Shown here: piece by piece, positions 35,201 through 44,356 of the stretch
How the letters are laid out: each line of letters starts with the position of its first letter
Numbering within the stretch: position 1 is the stretch's first letter
DNA from: Bolinopsis microptera
Lineage: Eukaryota; Ctenophora; Tentaculata; Lobata; Bolinopsidae
Reading direction: 5' to 3'
Length of the DNA stretch: 60,000 nucleotides
Assembly: GCF_026151205.1 (NCBI RefSeq)
Contig: NC_087076.1
Location: forward strand, 7,232,902-7,292,901
Made by a program: the position numbers and the translations under genes
Notes under the pieces: model-generated
Database searches by the model: none
Told to the model about the DNA's origin: nothing
The model's input: the letters and a program-made list of their open reading frames with translations, nothing else

Positions 35201-36889
35201 ATTGACAAAGAAGCTTTAGGGATAGTCTGGGCTATAAAAAGGTTTCATATGTATCTGTATGGAAGACACTTTGAACTAGTGACGGATCACCAACCGTTAG
35301 TACATATATTTGGACCTAAGAGAGGCATTCCAGAGATGACGGCGAACAGATTATCCAGATATGCACTGCTGTTACAAAATTACGATTATAACATAGTATA
35401 CAGAAATACAAAAGAGCATGCTAATGCTGATGTAATGTCCAGATTCCCGAAAAAAGTCATTCATGTGGACGAGCCAAACGAATGTGAAGAGGCATTTTCT
35501 TTGACCATGGAGGACGCACTGATAGATGCAAAAGAAGTTGCCCGGGAGACATCCAAAGACATTATTCTGAGCAAGATAGCGATGTACATTGTAGATGGCT
35601 GGCCGGAAAAGATAGACAAAGATCACAAGGAGATGAAAGCCATGTACGACAGAAAGAACCAACTCACGACTGAAAAAAGATGTATCACATGGGGAAATCG
35701 TGTAATCATTCCACATAAACTAAGAGCAGAGGTTCTTAAGATGCTACACCTTACACATGTAGGGATGACTGGAATGAAAAGCCTGGCTAGAAGCTATGTG
35801 TGGTGGCCAGGAATAGACCAAGATATAGAGATTTTAGTTAAAGCATGTGCATCCTGCCAAAAACACGGGAAAAAGTTACCAAAAGTCATCGACCATCCCT
35901 GGGTTAAATCAACAAGACCCTGGCAACGAGTACATGTGGACTTCGCTGGAGAATTCCAAAATAACTATTGGTTACTGATGTACGATACTTACTCAAAATG
36001 GCCGGAAGTTATCAAGATGTCTCATAACACTACTGCGCCAGCTACGATAAAAGCAATGAGAAGAGTATTTTCAAGAACAGGGGTACCTTGGGTTCTAGTC
36101 AGCGATAACGGACCGCAATTTATCAGTGAAGAATTCAAGAACTTCCTAAAGAAGAATCAGATAAGACATGTTTTGTGCCCATCATACTCCCCGAGGAGTA
36201 ACGGAAGCTGCGAACGGTTTGTCCAGAGTTTTAAGTCAGCGATGAAAAAGATGTACGAAAAGTCTAAGGATTTAGATTTAAATCTCGCTAACTTCCTAAT
36301 GGCATATAGGAATACTCCACACTCTGTAACTAAGCAACCACCAGCAGTAATGATGTACGGACGAACTTTACGATCTAAGTTACATCACCTCAGACCCAGT
36401 GATCAGATGGAAGCGGAGAGACTAAATGTTGATAATGAACAGAAAGTTGTTGACAGTAGAAGAAACGAACGTGTATTTGAGGAGAAACAAACAGTATGGG
36501 TTCGACCTGACACTCGGAAAGAGTACGAACCAGCAACGATTGAAAAAAGACACGGAGAATCATTGTGGTATGATGTGAACTACAAGGGTAGGATCATAAA
36601 GAAACATGTAGAGGCGATGAAGAAACGGTTAGTGCCAGTAATCGAGTTACAGAAGCAGCAAATTGAGATACCGGAAAGAAACACTGAGCCGAGGAATATT
36701 GAGCAACCTGTAATAACAGTGGGGCAGCAGCCGGGTCCAAGTAGAGAAGGATCGCCAGTCGTGACTAGTAACCAACCGACACAACCAAACACTCAGATCA
36801 GTAGTCAGGAGCCAGTTAGACGCTCGGGGAGGTTGAGTTCAAAACCTAAGATCAGGTATAATGCTAACACCGGGTTTGTGAACCCGTGA
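32288..36889 (+). CDS. Gypsy gag-pol polyprotein (1,533 residues)
   Basis: The open frame extends upstream into the LTR, but the first ATG past the LTR is at 32288 (MTKSYPYPL), which I take as the start. Gag has two CCHC zinc knuckles of form CX2CX4HX4C (CNKCKLKSHATKDC and CFNCGELYHTAKDC). The protease has the catalytic DSG (MEFDSGSSV). Reverse transcriptase has LPYGINSSAAIF and the active-site variant CRIDDIL, where YxDD is usual. RNase H has LDTDAS and VTDHQPL. Integrase has an HHCC zinc region ending CASCQKHG and a DDE triad seen in HVDFAGEF, VSDNGPQF and SNGSCERF. Gag and pol share one frame with no stop or shift. It should encode every enzyme needed for its own reverse transcription and integration. 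Confidence 0.95.
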   Translation: MTKSYPYPLTATVSAPEDWFEQYTWFLKSQKSYPVEPEPLVENPNEAQRTAHAQLLAEYNQLCQTIKPHFLTSIDPEIFSLLTSLASPNDVNELTYFEMKTILINHMVPKPTVLAERFRFYKCHQKQSEKTADFVARLKKLAVKCKFTDFGSSMLDQFIMGIVNSEAQELLLEEDFEQLTLERAYRKVVAMDRSKSEAAMIKNSQQTVHKVQISKKSQGKSSQGSSNQETRCNKCKLKSHATKDCYTKCFNCGELYHTAKDCRKKTKRKSWKQSGKSTHHVSTDCNNSDSNSDSNQDTEQFVSRNIYYCELSEKSVSLDDQLNVLFQKSSNLGNNLTSIDDSKIQDDDNSVLYGSNLHDDSHVDLHDNNIILHDNRFLHDNTVYFDNVNFLRDSRPLIKVWINRRECLMEFDSGSSVSVCSREMLKKAGVEFNLRSSDRQLRVANGQYQQVCGKAVVEVAINNQIVKGLELYVVDNHFPALFGRSWITEFCGENWLEKLVTRTQGQTAEVGQRPTKEVELERTDGNCSAHEGEFPGTQEGVRTVNVLGVMESEPVTDTAKRKFKTGQRCEDEETAPGTHQLRNFVSVDDETDPGTPTKIRTVQEIMSSDIFKDELGLVKNYKVQLQLKEGSRPVTQKSRAVPFAIKDLLEKELDNMVKQGILKKVKESPWGTPVMPVKKGDGVRICGDFKAVNKLLEMKHHPLPTTEECFASVSGGEKFSVIDIKQAYNNVELSAEDQLITTMNTHMGQYVWTRLPYGINSSAAIFQNLMDNVLRGIPMVCCRIDDILISGKNDKEHLDNLNKVVRRLEANGFRCRLNKSKLMHEEVIYLGHKVNKHGMSPVNSKIDDLLKVQAPENVKNLVAFLGAVGYYRKYLPDLSTIIAPLDELRKTEVEWRWTKTEQKAFEELKKLLCSDRVLTFYNPLKRLKLDTDASSVGLGAVLSHIDDDGTNERPVEFISRTLSNAEKKYSQIDKEALGIVWAIKRFHMYLYGRHFELVTDHQPLVHIFGPKRGIPEMTANRLSRYALLLQNYDYNIVYRNTKEHANADVMSRFPKKVIHVDEPNECEEAFSLTMEDALIDAKEVARETSKDIILSKIAMYIVDGWPEKIDKDHKEMKAMYDRKNQLTTEKRCITWGNRVIIPHKLRAEVLKMLHLTHVGMTGMKSLARSYVWWPGIDQDIEILVKACASCQKHGKKLPKVIDHPWVKSTRPWQRVHVDFAGEFQNNYWLLMYDTYSKWPEVIKMSHNTTAPATIKAMRRVFSRTGVPWVLVSDNGPQFISEEFKNFLKKNQIRHVLCPSYSPRSNGSCERFVQSFKSAMKKMYEKSKDLDLNLANFLMAYRNTPHSVTKQPPAVMMYGRTLRSKLHHLRPSDQMEAERLNVDNEQKVVDSRRNERVFEEKQTVWVRPDTRKEYEPATIEKRHGESLWYDVNYKGRIIKKHVEAMKKRLVPVIELQKQQIEIPERNTEPRNIEQPVITVGQQPGPSREGSPVVTSNQPTQPNTQISSQEPVRRSGRLSSKPKIRYNANTGFVNP

Positions 36890-37273
36890 TTCTTGCATGT
36901 ATTGTAAAGCACATTGTTTACGTTTTGTAAAGCACATTTTTTATGTTTTGTAAAGCACATGTTTTATGCACACATGTAGTACACTTTTATACTTTTTATA
37001 CAGCATTTAATTGTTTTTAATGGAATTTGTAAACAATCCAGGGAGTTCAGAAACAGTAATAGTTTTTAAAAAGATTATTTAGGGCTATTATGACAGTGTA
37101 ATCCAGGGATTTTGTTTATAAATAGGAATTTATCGACGTAGGGCGCGACGCCAAACGGGATTTTAGTGTACGATTTTTAACACCACGAGCATTTTAGGTA
37201 ATTTTAATGCGCGAAGCACGCACGTATTATTTTAACTTTTGTTCGATTTTATCATGAAAGTAAATTCATTTGC

Positions 37274-37283
37274 GAAGGGAAGG
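37274..37283 (+). other. Polypurine tract
   Basis: GAAGGGAAGG lies directly before the 3' LTR, the expected position and composition of the plus-strand primer. Confidence 0.8.
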
Positions 37284-37388
37284 TGTTATGTATTATTTAT
37301 GTTATGTATTATTAATGATATTATCTTCAGCCTCTGATTAGAGTAACAGCTATGTGTATCCATTGTTCAAGCTAAGCGAGCTATTACA
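37284..37388 (+). repeat. 3' LTR (105 bp)
   Basis: Identical to the 5' LTR, TG...CA, and followed by the second ATTTC of the target duplication, after which the satellite monomer resumes. Confidence 0.95.
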
Positions 37389-39006
37389 ATTTCCAGTAGA
37401 TGGGGACAATTAGATTTAAAGATCATTAAGTAATCACTTTTTAATAGTTTAATAATTTCCAGTAGATGGGGACAATTATATTTAGAGATCATTAAGTAAT
37501 CAGTACATCTAGTTCCTTTTATTTAACAATTCAATAATTTCCAGTAGATGGGGACAATTAGATTTAAATATCATTAAGTAATCAGTACATCTAGTATTCT
37601 AGTTCCTTTTATTTAACAATTCAATAATTTCCAGTAGATAGGGACAATTAGATTAAAAGATCATTAAGTAATCAGTACATCTAGTTCCTTCTATTTAATA
37701 GTTTAATGATTTCCAGTAGATGGGGACAATTAGATTTAGAGATCATTAAGTAATCAGTACATCTAGTATTCTAGTTCCTTTTATTTAACAATTCAATAAT
37801 TTCCAGTAGATAGGGACAATTAGATTAAAAGATCATTAAGTAATCAGTACATCTAGTTCCTTCTTTTTAATAATTTCCAGTAGATGGGGACAATTAGATT
37901 TAAAGATCATTAAGTAATCACTTTTTAATAGTTTAATAATTTCCAGTAGATGGGGACAATTATATTTAGAGATCATTAAGTTATCAGTACATCTAGTTCC
38001 TTTTATTTAACAATTCAATAATTTCCAGTAGATGGGGACAATTAGATTTAAATATCATTAAGTAATCAGAACATCTAGTATTCTAGTTCCTTTTATTTAA
38101 CAATTCAATAATTTCCAGTAGATAGGGACAATTAGATTAAAAGATCATTAAGTAATCAGTACATCTAGTTCCTTCTATTTAATAGTTTAATGATTTCCAG
38201 TAGATGGGGACAATTAGATTTAGAGATCATTAAGTAATCACTACATCTAGTTCCTTCTATTTAATAATTTAATAATTTCCAGTAGATAGGGACAATTGGA
38301 TTTAAAGATCATTAAATAATAAGTACATCTTATAGTTCCTTCTATTTAATAATTTAATAATTTCCAGTAGATAGGGACAATTGGATTTAAAGATCATTAA
38401 ATAATAAGTACATCTAGTTCCTTCTATTTAATAATTTAATAATTTCCAGTAGATGGGGACAATAAGATTTAGAGATCATTAAGTAATCAGTACATCTAGT
38501 TCCTTCTATTTAACAATTCAATAATTTCCAGTAGATAGGGACAATTAGATTTAAAGATCATCAAGTAATCACTTTTTAATAGTTTAATGATTTCCAGTAG
38601 ATGGGGACAATTAGATTTAAAGATCATTAAGTAATCACTTTTTAATAGTTTAATGATCTCCAGTAGATGGGGACAATTAGATTTAGAGATCATTGAGTAT
38701 AAGTTATCAGTACATCTAGTTCTTTCTATTTAATAATTTAATAATTTCCAGTAGATAGGGACAATTATATTTAAAGATCATTAAGTAATCAGTACATCTA
38801 GTTCCTTCTTTTTAATAATTTCCAGTAGATGGGGACAATTAGATTTAAATATCATTAAGTAATCAGTACATCTAGTATTCTAGTTCCTTTTATTTAACAA
38901 TTCAATAATTTCCAGTAGATAGGGACAATTAGATTAAAAGATCATTAAGTAATCAGTACATCTAGTTCCTTCTATTTAATAGTTTAATGATTTCCAGTAG
39001 ATGGGG
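37389..39006. repeat. Satellite array, right part in copy 1
   Basis: Continues the array interrupted by the gypsy element. The 484-bp phase is kept across the insertion: the CCTTCTTTTTAAT form at 37859 falls where expected once the 5,224 extra bases are removed. The right-hand third is less regular, with GGATTTAAAG and TTAAATAATAAGTACATC variants. The array stops at GTAGATGGGGGGGAATCTG. Confidence 0.85.
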
Positions 39007-39700
39007 GGGAATCTGAAGTATCAAAATATAATGAAGTATCAAAATATAATGATTGATTATTGGTTTTGGTCAGTTACTGTTAATTGCTCCCGATATTGTT
39101 AATTTCATTCAGACTCTTTGAGTTCTATTTAACAACTGCAGTTATTTTATCACTTTTATAAGGCGATCAGCGATATATTTTGTTAATGATTTTTTTTGCC
39201 TTCATTTATTTTATCAACTGTAGCGTTTATATTAAAGATTACCGATCTTTACATCTTTACATCTTTACATGTTGTTATTATAATTCTAACAGCTCAATGA
39301 CGAGTCGTCATAAAATTTTGTTTTAATTCTTCAAACATGCAGCTAGCTGGTACAAGAACCAGATAACATTCTTGCGACGTAATTAATATAATTAATTGAC
39401 ATAATAAAATAATAAAATATGTTACACTGTATTTAAGTATATGTAATATGCAACCTGGTCCTTGTGCCGAAAATTCAATTAGCTAATTACCGGCCATGCG
39501 TTGCATAAATTCCATATTAGGGCCCATTTCGGTCACAAAGCGGAGCTTAAATTGAGTTTATTGCACGCGCGGTTGACAAATTATGTGAAAAAACTGTCCT
39601 GTCACAAACAATGCGCGTTATAGAGGTGACCAATGAAATCACGGCATTAAAAACACGTGATAGCGCGCTGGCGAGTGAATTAGTAAAATCCATCCAAATA

Positions 39701-40175
39701 ATACGACAAAAATCAACGAATTTCAAATTTGGTCAAATTAGGTCAAATTACGCGACTTTTACAGCTAATTTTGCTCAAAAAGCCGCGCACCATCAAATAT
39801 GGCACCTAGGCGAAACTCACTGATCTTTCCAAAAAGGTATGACAAATTTGGTATTGTGAAAATTCTCACAGTCTCTAGAAAACAATGGTACAAAAATTTT
39901 GTAAATCCGAGCAAGTTTATTTTTATGCCTATGGTGCACCCCCTAACATAGTTTGATTATTATCTTTCCAAGTGAACGGGACTTCACCCAATCGTATCCA
40001 CTGGGAGACTTTGGGTCAGAAATTGATCCGGCCCCCAAGAGGGGTCAGATCATTTCTCTATCCAGAGCCCTTGCAGTAACGCGAAAGCACATGGTTAGGT
40101 GAAGTCAGATCACGTCACCAATTAGTATATCATGTGCTTTCGTGCCACTGCGGGCGCGCTTGTTTCACAAGTACG
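39701..40175. other. Spacer between the two large transposon copies
   Basis: No gene. It contains an inverted pair CGAAAGCACATG (40082-40093) and CATGTGCTTTCG (40131-40142). Its 16-mer TTTCTCTATCCAGAGC (40053-40068) has its inverted match on the far side of copy 2 at 43904-43919. Before copy 2 inserted, these halves would have been neighbours in one inverted-repeat element. Confidence 0.55.
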
Positions 40176-40184
40176 GGACGCGTA

Positions 40185-43100
40185 CGGCGCTACTAATTCA
40201 CTCGCCATCAATTTCACGAAAAGAGCGATATTTGAATTTCGCATTGGATAAGCGTCTAAATAAACCGCGTGGCGCGTGTCTGCGATAAATCTTTTCTTGT
40301 CAAATCGATATCTTCTCTTATTCGATACAAATTTTAACTAGTGATTTTCTGATATTCCACGAACATCTATGAGTGTTGCTTCTGTTCCCGAAAGGTTGAG
40401 TTAAGCTTTCAATCCTTTGTTAATTTTTTGTTCAATTTGTAAGGTTAAAACTCTTTCAGGTCCGATTTCCGAATAGTCTGGTGTCCAAAAGAACTCTAAT
40501 TGTTCAAGGAGTTAAATTTATTCGGTGTGGGAAAACAGGTCAGTGCTAATTGCTGATCACCTGTCATTTGATTTGTCATGTCATAAAGTCATACGCTTCT
40601 TTTCCTTTTTGCATGGTTTTAATGCCAGCTTGATTACAATTGTCATCTGTCATCTGTCATTTGATTTTTCATTAAGTCATACGCTTCTTTCACTTTATCT
40701 ATAGTTTTAATGCCAGCTGTAATACATATATCCAAGCAAGCAAAATTAATGATTTATAAACTTTTCTTTGTGGCACTTTTCGATGCATGGTACTGTTCAT
40801 CTCGTTTGCAAGTATTATATGTGTATGTTTGTAGTGGTTTTAATGTCAGAAGAACACATATATTAACCTTGAAAGCTTGAAGCAAGCAAGATTATTCAGG
40901 AGGCTACTATTTAATTAATTGGCCCCTTAAATGGGGACAATTAGATTTAGGTATCATTAAGTAATCAGTACATCTAGTATTCTAGTTCCTTTTATTTAAC
41001 AATTCAATAATTTCCAGTAGATAGGGACAATTAGATTAAAAGATCATTAAGTAATCAGTACATCTAGTTCCTTCTTTTTAATAATTTCCAGTAGATGGGG
41101 ACAATTAGATTTAAAGATCATTAAGTAATCACTTTTTAATAGTTTAATGATTTCCTGTAGATGGGGACAATTATATTTAGAGATCATTAAGTAATCAGTA
41201 CATCTAGTTCCTTTTATTTAACAATTCAATAATTTCCAGTAGATGGGGACAATTAGATTTAAATATCATTAAGTAATCAGTACATCTAGTATTCTAGTTC
41301 CTTTTATTTAACAATTCAATAATTTCCAGTAGATAGGGACAATTAGATTAAAAGATCATTAAGTAATCAGTACATCTAGTTCCTTCTATTTAATAGTTTA
41401 ATGATTTCCAGTAGATGGGGACAATTAGATTTAGAGATCATTAAGTAATCAGTACATCTAGTATTCTAGTTCCTTTTATTTAACAATTCAATAATTTCCA
41501 GTAGATAGGGACAATTAGATTAAAAGATCATTAAGTAATCAGTACATCTAGTTCCTTCTTTTTAATAATTTCCAGTAGATGGGGACAATTAGATTTAAAG
41601 ATCATTAAGTAATCACTTTTTAATAGTTTAATAATTTCCAGTAGATGGGGACAATTATATTTAGAGATCATTAAGTAATCAGTACATCTAGTTCCTTTTA
41701 TTTAACAATTCAATAATTTCCAGTAGATGGGGACAATTAGATTTAAATATCATTAAGTAATCAGTACATCTAGTATTCTAGTTCCTTTTATTTAACAATT
41801 CAATAATTTCCAGTAGATAGGGACAATTAGATTAAAAGATCATTAAGTAATCAGTACATCTAGTTCCTTCTATTTAATAGTTTAATGATTTCCAGTAGAT
41901 GGGGACAATTAGATTTAGAGATCATTAAGTAATCAGTACATCTAGTATTCTAGTTCCTTTTATTTAACAATTCAATAATTTCCAGTAGATAGGGACAATT
42001 AGATTAAAAGATCATTAAGTAATCAGTACATCTAGTTCCTTCTTTTTAATAATTTCCAGTAGATGGGGACAATTAGATTTAAAGATCATTAAGTAATCAC
42101 TTTTTAATAGTTTAATAATTTCCAGTAGATGGGGACAATTATATTTAGAGATCATTAAGTTATCAGTACATCTAGTTCCTTTTATTTAACAATTCAATAA
42201 TTTCCAGTAGATGGGGACAATTAGATTTAAATATCATTAAGTAATCAGAACATCTAGTATTCTAGTTCCTTTTATTTAACAATTCAATAATTTCCAGTAG
42301 ATAGGGACAATTAGATTAAAAGATCATTAAGTAATCAGTACATCTAGTTCCTTCTATTTAATAGTTTAATGATTTCCAGTAGATGGGGACAATTAGATTT
42401 AGAGATCATTAAGTAATCACTACATCTAGTTCCTTCTATTTAATAATTTAATAATTTCCAGTAGATAGGGACAATTGGATTTAAAGATCATTAAATAATA
42501 AGTACATCTTATAGTTCCTTCTATTTAATAATTTAATAATTTCCAGTAGATAGGGACAATTGGATTTAAAGATCATTAAATAATAAGTACATCTAGTTCC
42601 TTCTATTTAATAATTTAATAATTTCCAGTAGATGGGGACAATAAGATTTAGAGATCATTAAGTAATCAGTACATCTAGTTCCTTCTATTTAACAATTCAA
42701 TAATTTCCAGTAGATAGGGACAATTAGATTTAAAGATCATCAAGTAATCACTTTTTAATAGTTTAATGATTTCCAGTAGATGGGGACAATTAGATTTAAA
42801 GATCATTAAGTAATCACTTTTTAATAGTTTAATGATCTCCAGTAGATGGGGACAATTAGATTTAGAGATCATTGAGTATAAGTTATCAGTACATCTAGTT
42901 CTTTCTATTTAATAATTTAATAATTTCCAGTAGATAGGGACAATTATATTTAAAGATCATTAAGTAATCAGTACATCTAGTTCCTTCTTTTTAATAATTT
43001 CCAGTAGATGGGGACAATTAGATTTAAATATCATTAAGTAATCAGTACATCTAGTATTCTAGTTCCTTTTATTTAACAATTCAATAATTTCCAGTAGATA

Positions 43101-43870
43101 GGGACAATTAGATTAAAAGATCATTAAGTAATCAGTACATCTAGTTCCTTCTATTTAATAGTTTAATGATTTCCAGTAGATGGGGGGGAATCTGAAGTAT
43201 CAAAATATAATGAAGTATCAAAATATAATGATTGATTATTGGTTTTGGTCAGTTACTGTTAATTGCTCCCGATATTGTTAATTTCATTCAGACTCTTTGA
43301 GTTCTATTTAACAACTGCAGTTATTTTATCACTTTTATAAGGCGATCAGCGATATATTTTGTTAATGATTTTTTTTGCCTTCATTTATTTTATCAACTGT
43401 AGCGTTTATATTAAAGATTACCGATCTTTACATCTTTACATCTTTACATGTTGTTATTATAATTCTAACAGCTCAATGACGAGTCGTCATAAAATTTTGT
43501 TTTAATTCTTCAAACATGCAGCTAGCTGGTACAAGAACCAGATAACATTCTTGCGACGTAATTAATATAATTAATTGACATAATAAAATAATAAAATATG
43601 TTACACTGTATTTAAGTATATGTAATATGCAACCTGGTCCTTGTGCCGAAAATTCAATTAGCTAATTACCGGCCATGCGTTGCATAAATTCCATATTAGG
43701 GCCCATTTCGGTCACAAAGCGGAGCTTAAATTGAGTTTATTGCACGCGCGGTTGACAAATTATGTGAAAAAACTGTCCTGTCACAAACAATGCGCGTTAT
43801 AGAGGTGACCAATGAAATCACGGCATTAAAAACACGTGATAGCGCGCTGGCGAGTGAATTAGTAAAATCC
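40185..43870. mobile_element. Satellite-bearing DNA transposon, copy 2 (3,686 bp)
   Basis: Same element and orientation as copy 1 but without the gypsy insertion. Flanked by GGACGCGTA at 40176-40184 and 43871-43879, a different 9-mer from copy 1. The inverted 17-mer TACTAATTCACTCGCCA again sits 6 bp inside each end. Alignment offsets stay constant along the whole length (9,403 before the gypsy site, 4,179 after), so no net length difference separates the copies, and I noticed only rare substitutions (for example T for C near 40356). The uninterrupted gypsy target is at 41568-41572. Different flanking duplications argue for separate transposition rather than tandem duplication. Confidence 0.85.
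40929..43185. repeat. Satellite array in copy 2, uninterrupted
   Basis: About 2.26 kb of 70-90 bp monomers. The left two-thirds forms a higher-order repeat of 484 bp containing six monomers; phase markers CCTTCTTTTTAAT lie at 41070, 41554 and 42038. The right third is irregular. The ends match copy 1 exactly, so the array moved or was copied as part of the element. Confidence 0.9.
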
Positions 43871-43879
43871 GGACGCGTA

Positions 43880-44159
43880 CGGCACGCTATTGCAAGCGCA
43901 GGAGCTCTGGATAGAGAAAAGCGGGATGTTACCAGTACAGGTCTTTGTTTTATAATCTTTATCTACCAAGAAGCGCGCCGAGTTGGACTCTTCGACACTC
44001 GACGGTCTTTGGAACAAATATTTAATGTCATACGTTGTATATCCCGCCGCGCACGAGTGCAAGGCTCCCCCTGTATCGTAGAAACTCTACGCTATAGTGG
44101 AACGAAAATGGGGGTCACGACGTGATACAAATATTTACCAGTATCACCCTCGTTAATCA
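43880..44159. repeat. Family B-related, CpG-rich repeat sequence
   Basis: Contains GCGCCGAGTTGGACTC, CTCGACGGTC and TGGAACAAATATTT as in family B at 29.1 kb. The part 44028-44125 (TCATACGTTGTAT, GCACGAGTGC, GGGGGTCAC, GTGATACAAA) matches the inverse of about 29275-29385. This is therefore a diverged, rearranged copy into which the large transposon copy 2 had inserted. An open frame here has no domain. Confidence 0.55.
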
Positions 44160-44356
44160 GGTCTGGGAAACCAGGGGTATTACTATTACGAAATATAACG
44201 AAGTATAACACACCCTCAGGACAGCTTTTCACAAGATTTAAAAAAATAAGGAGAGTGATTAAGGAGCGCAGCTAGTAAAGGAGACGTATAACTATAACGT
44301 ACGTCATCAGTCATCGCATATTTGTAATAAGAATTTCGGTTAGAGACTGAAAACAA

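Larger units (their letters stand above)
32170..37388 (+). mobile_element. Complete Ty3/gypsy LTR retrotransposon
   Basis: A 5,219-bp element with identical 105-bp LTRs, one gag-pol frame, a primer-site-like TGGCGACGAGG just after the 5' LTR and a polypurine tract before the 3' LTR. The 5-bp target duplication ATTTC occurs at 32165-32169 and 37389-37393. It sits inside a satellite monomer of the large transposon; the uninterrupted site survives in copy 2 at 41568-41572. Identical LTRs and an open frame point to recent insertion. No envelope gene. After the frame, three TTGTAAAGCACAT units lie at about 36904-36960. Confidence 0.95.
30782..39691. mobile_element. Satellite-bearing DNA transposon, copy 1 (with gypsy inserted)
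   Basis: Flanked by identical 9-mers ATCCAAATA at 30773-30781 and 39692-39700. The 17-mer TACTAATTCACTCGCCA occurs at 30788-30804 and in inverted form at 39669-39685, in both cases exactly 6 bp from the end, so the borders agree. Removing the gypsy insertion and one copy of its 5-bp duplication leaves 3,686 bp, the same length as copy 2. The interior is a 5' unique part (about 0.75 kb), a satellite array and a 3' unique part (about 0.68 kb). There is no transposase or other domain, so it is non-autonomous. A 9-bp duplication fits Mutator-like elements, but the superfamily is not proven. The outermost 6 bp of the two ends differ, which is unusual. Confidence 0.8.

Noticed and set aside
34812-35716. 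Antisense frames of over 100 codons within gypsy pol
   Set aside because: They are shadows of a strongly supported sense frame, with no independent motif.
36890-37283. Envelope gene after gypsy pol
   Set aside because: The interval is only about 390 bp, has no long frame and carries short TTGTAAAGCACAT repeats and the polypurine tract.
38496-38693. A 65-codon repetitive frame, repeated identically at 42675-42872
   Set aside because: It is the transposon-borne satellite read on the minus strand. The identity reflects the duplicated element, not protein conservation.
30782-43870. Simple tandem segmental duplication of 3.7 kb
   Set aside because: Each copy has its own 9-bp flanking duplication and inverted ends at equal offsets, and the 475-bp spacer is unlike the element. 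Independent insertion explains this better.
43790-44125. A 111-codon frame spanning the end of the large transposon
   Set aside because: It crosses the transposon border and the target duplication, so it cannot be an old gene. The first part also occurs in copy 1 with a different continuation.
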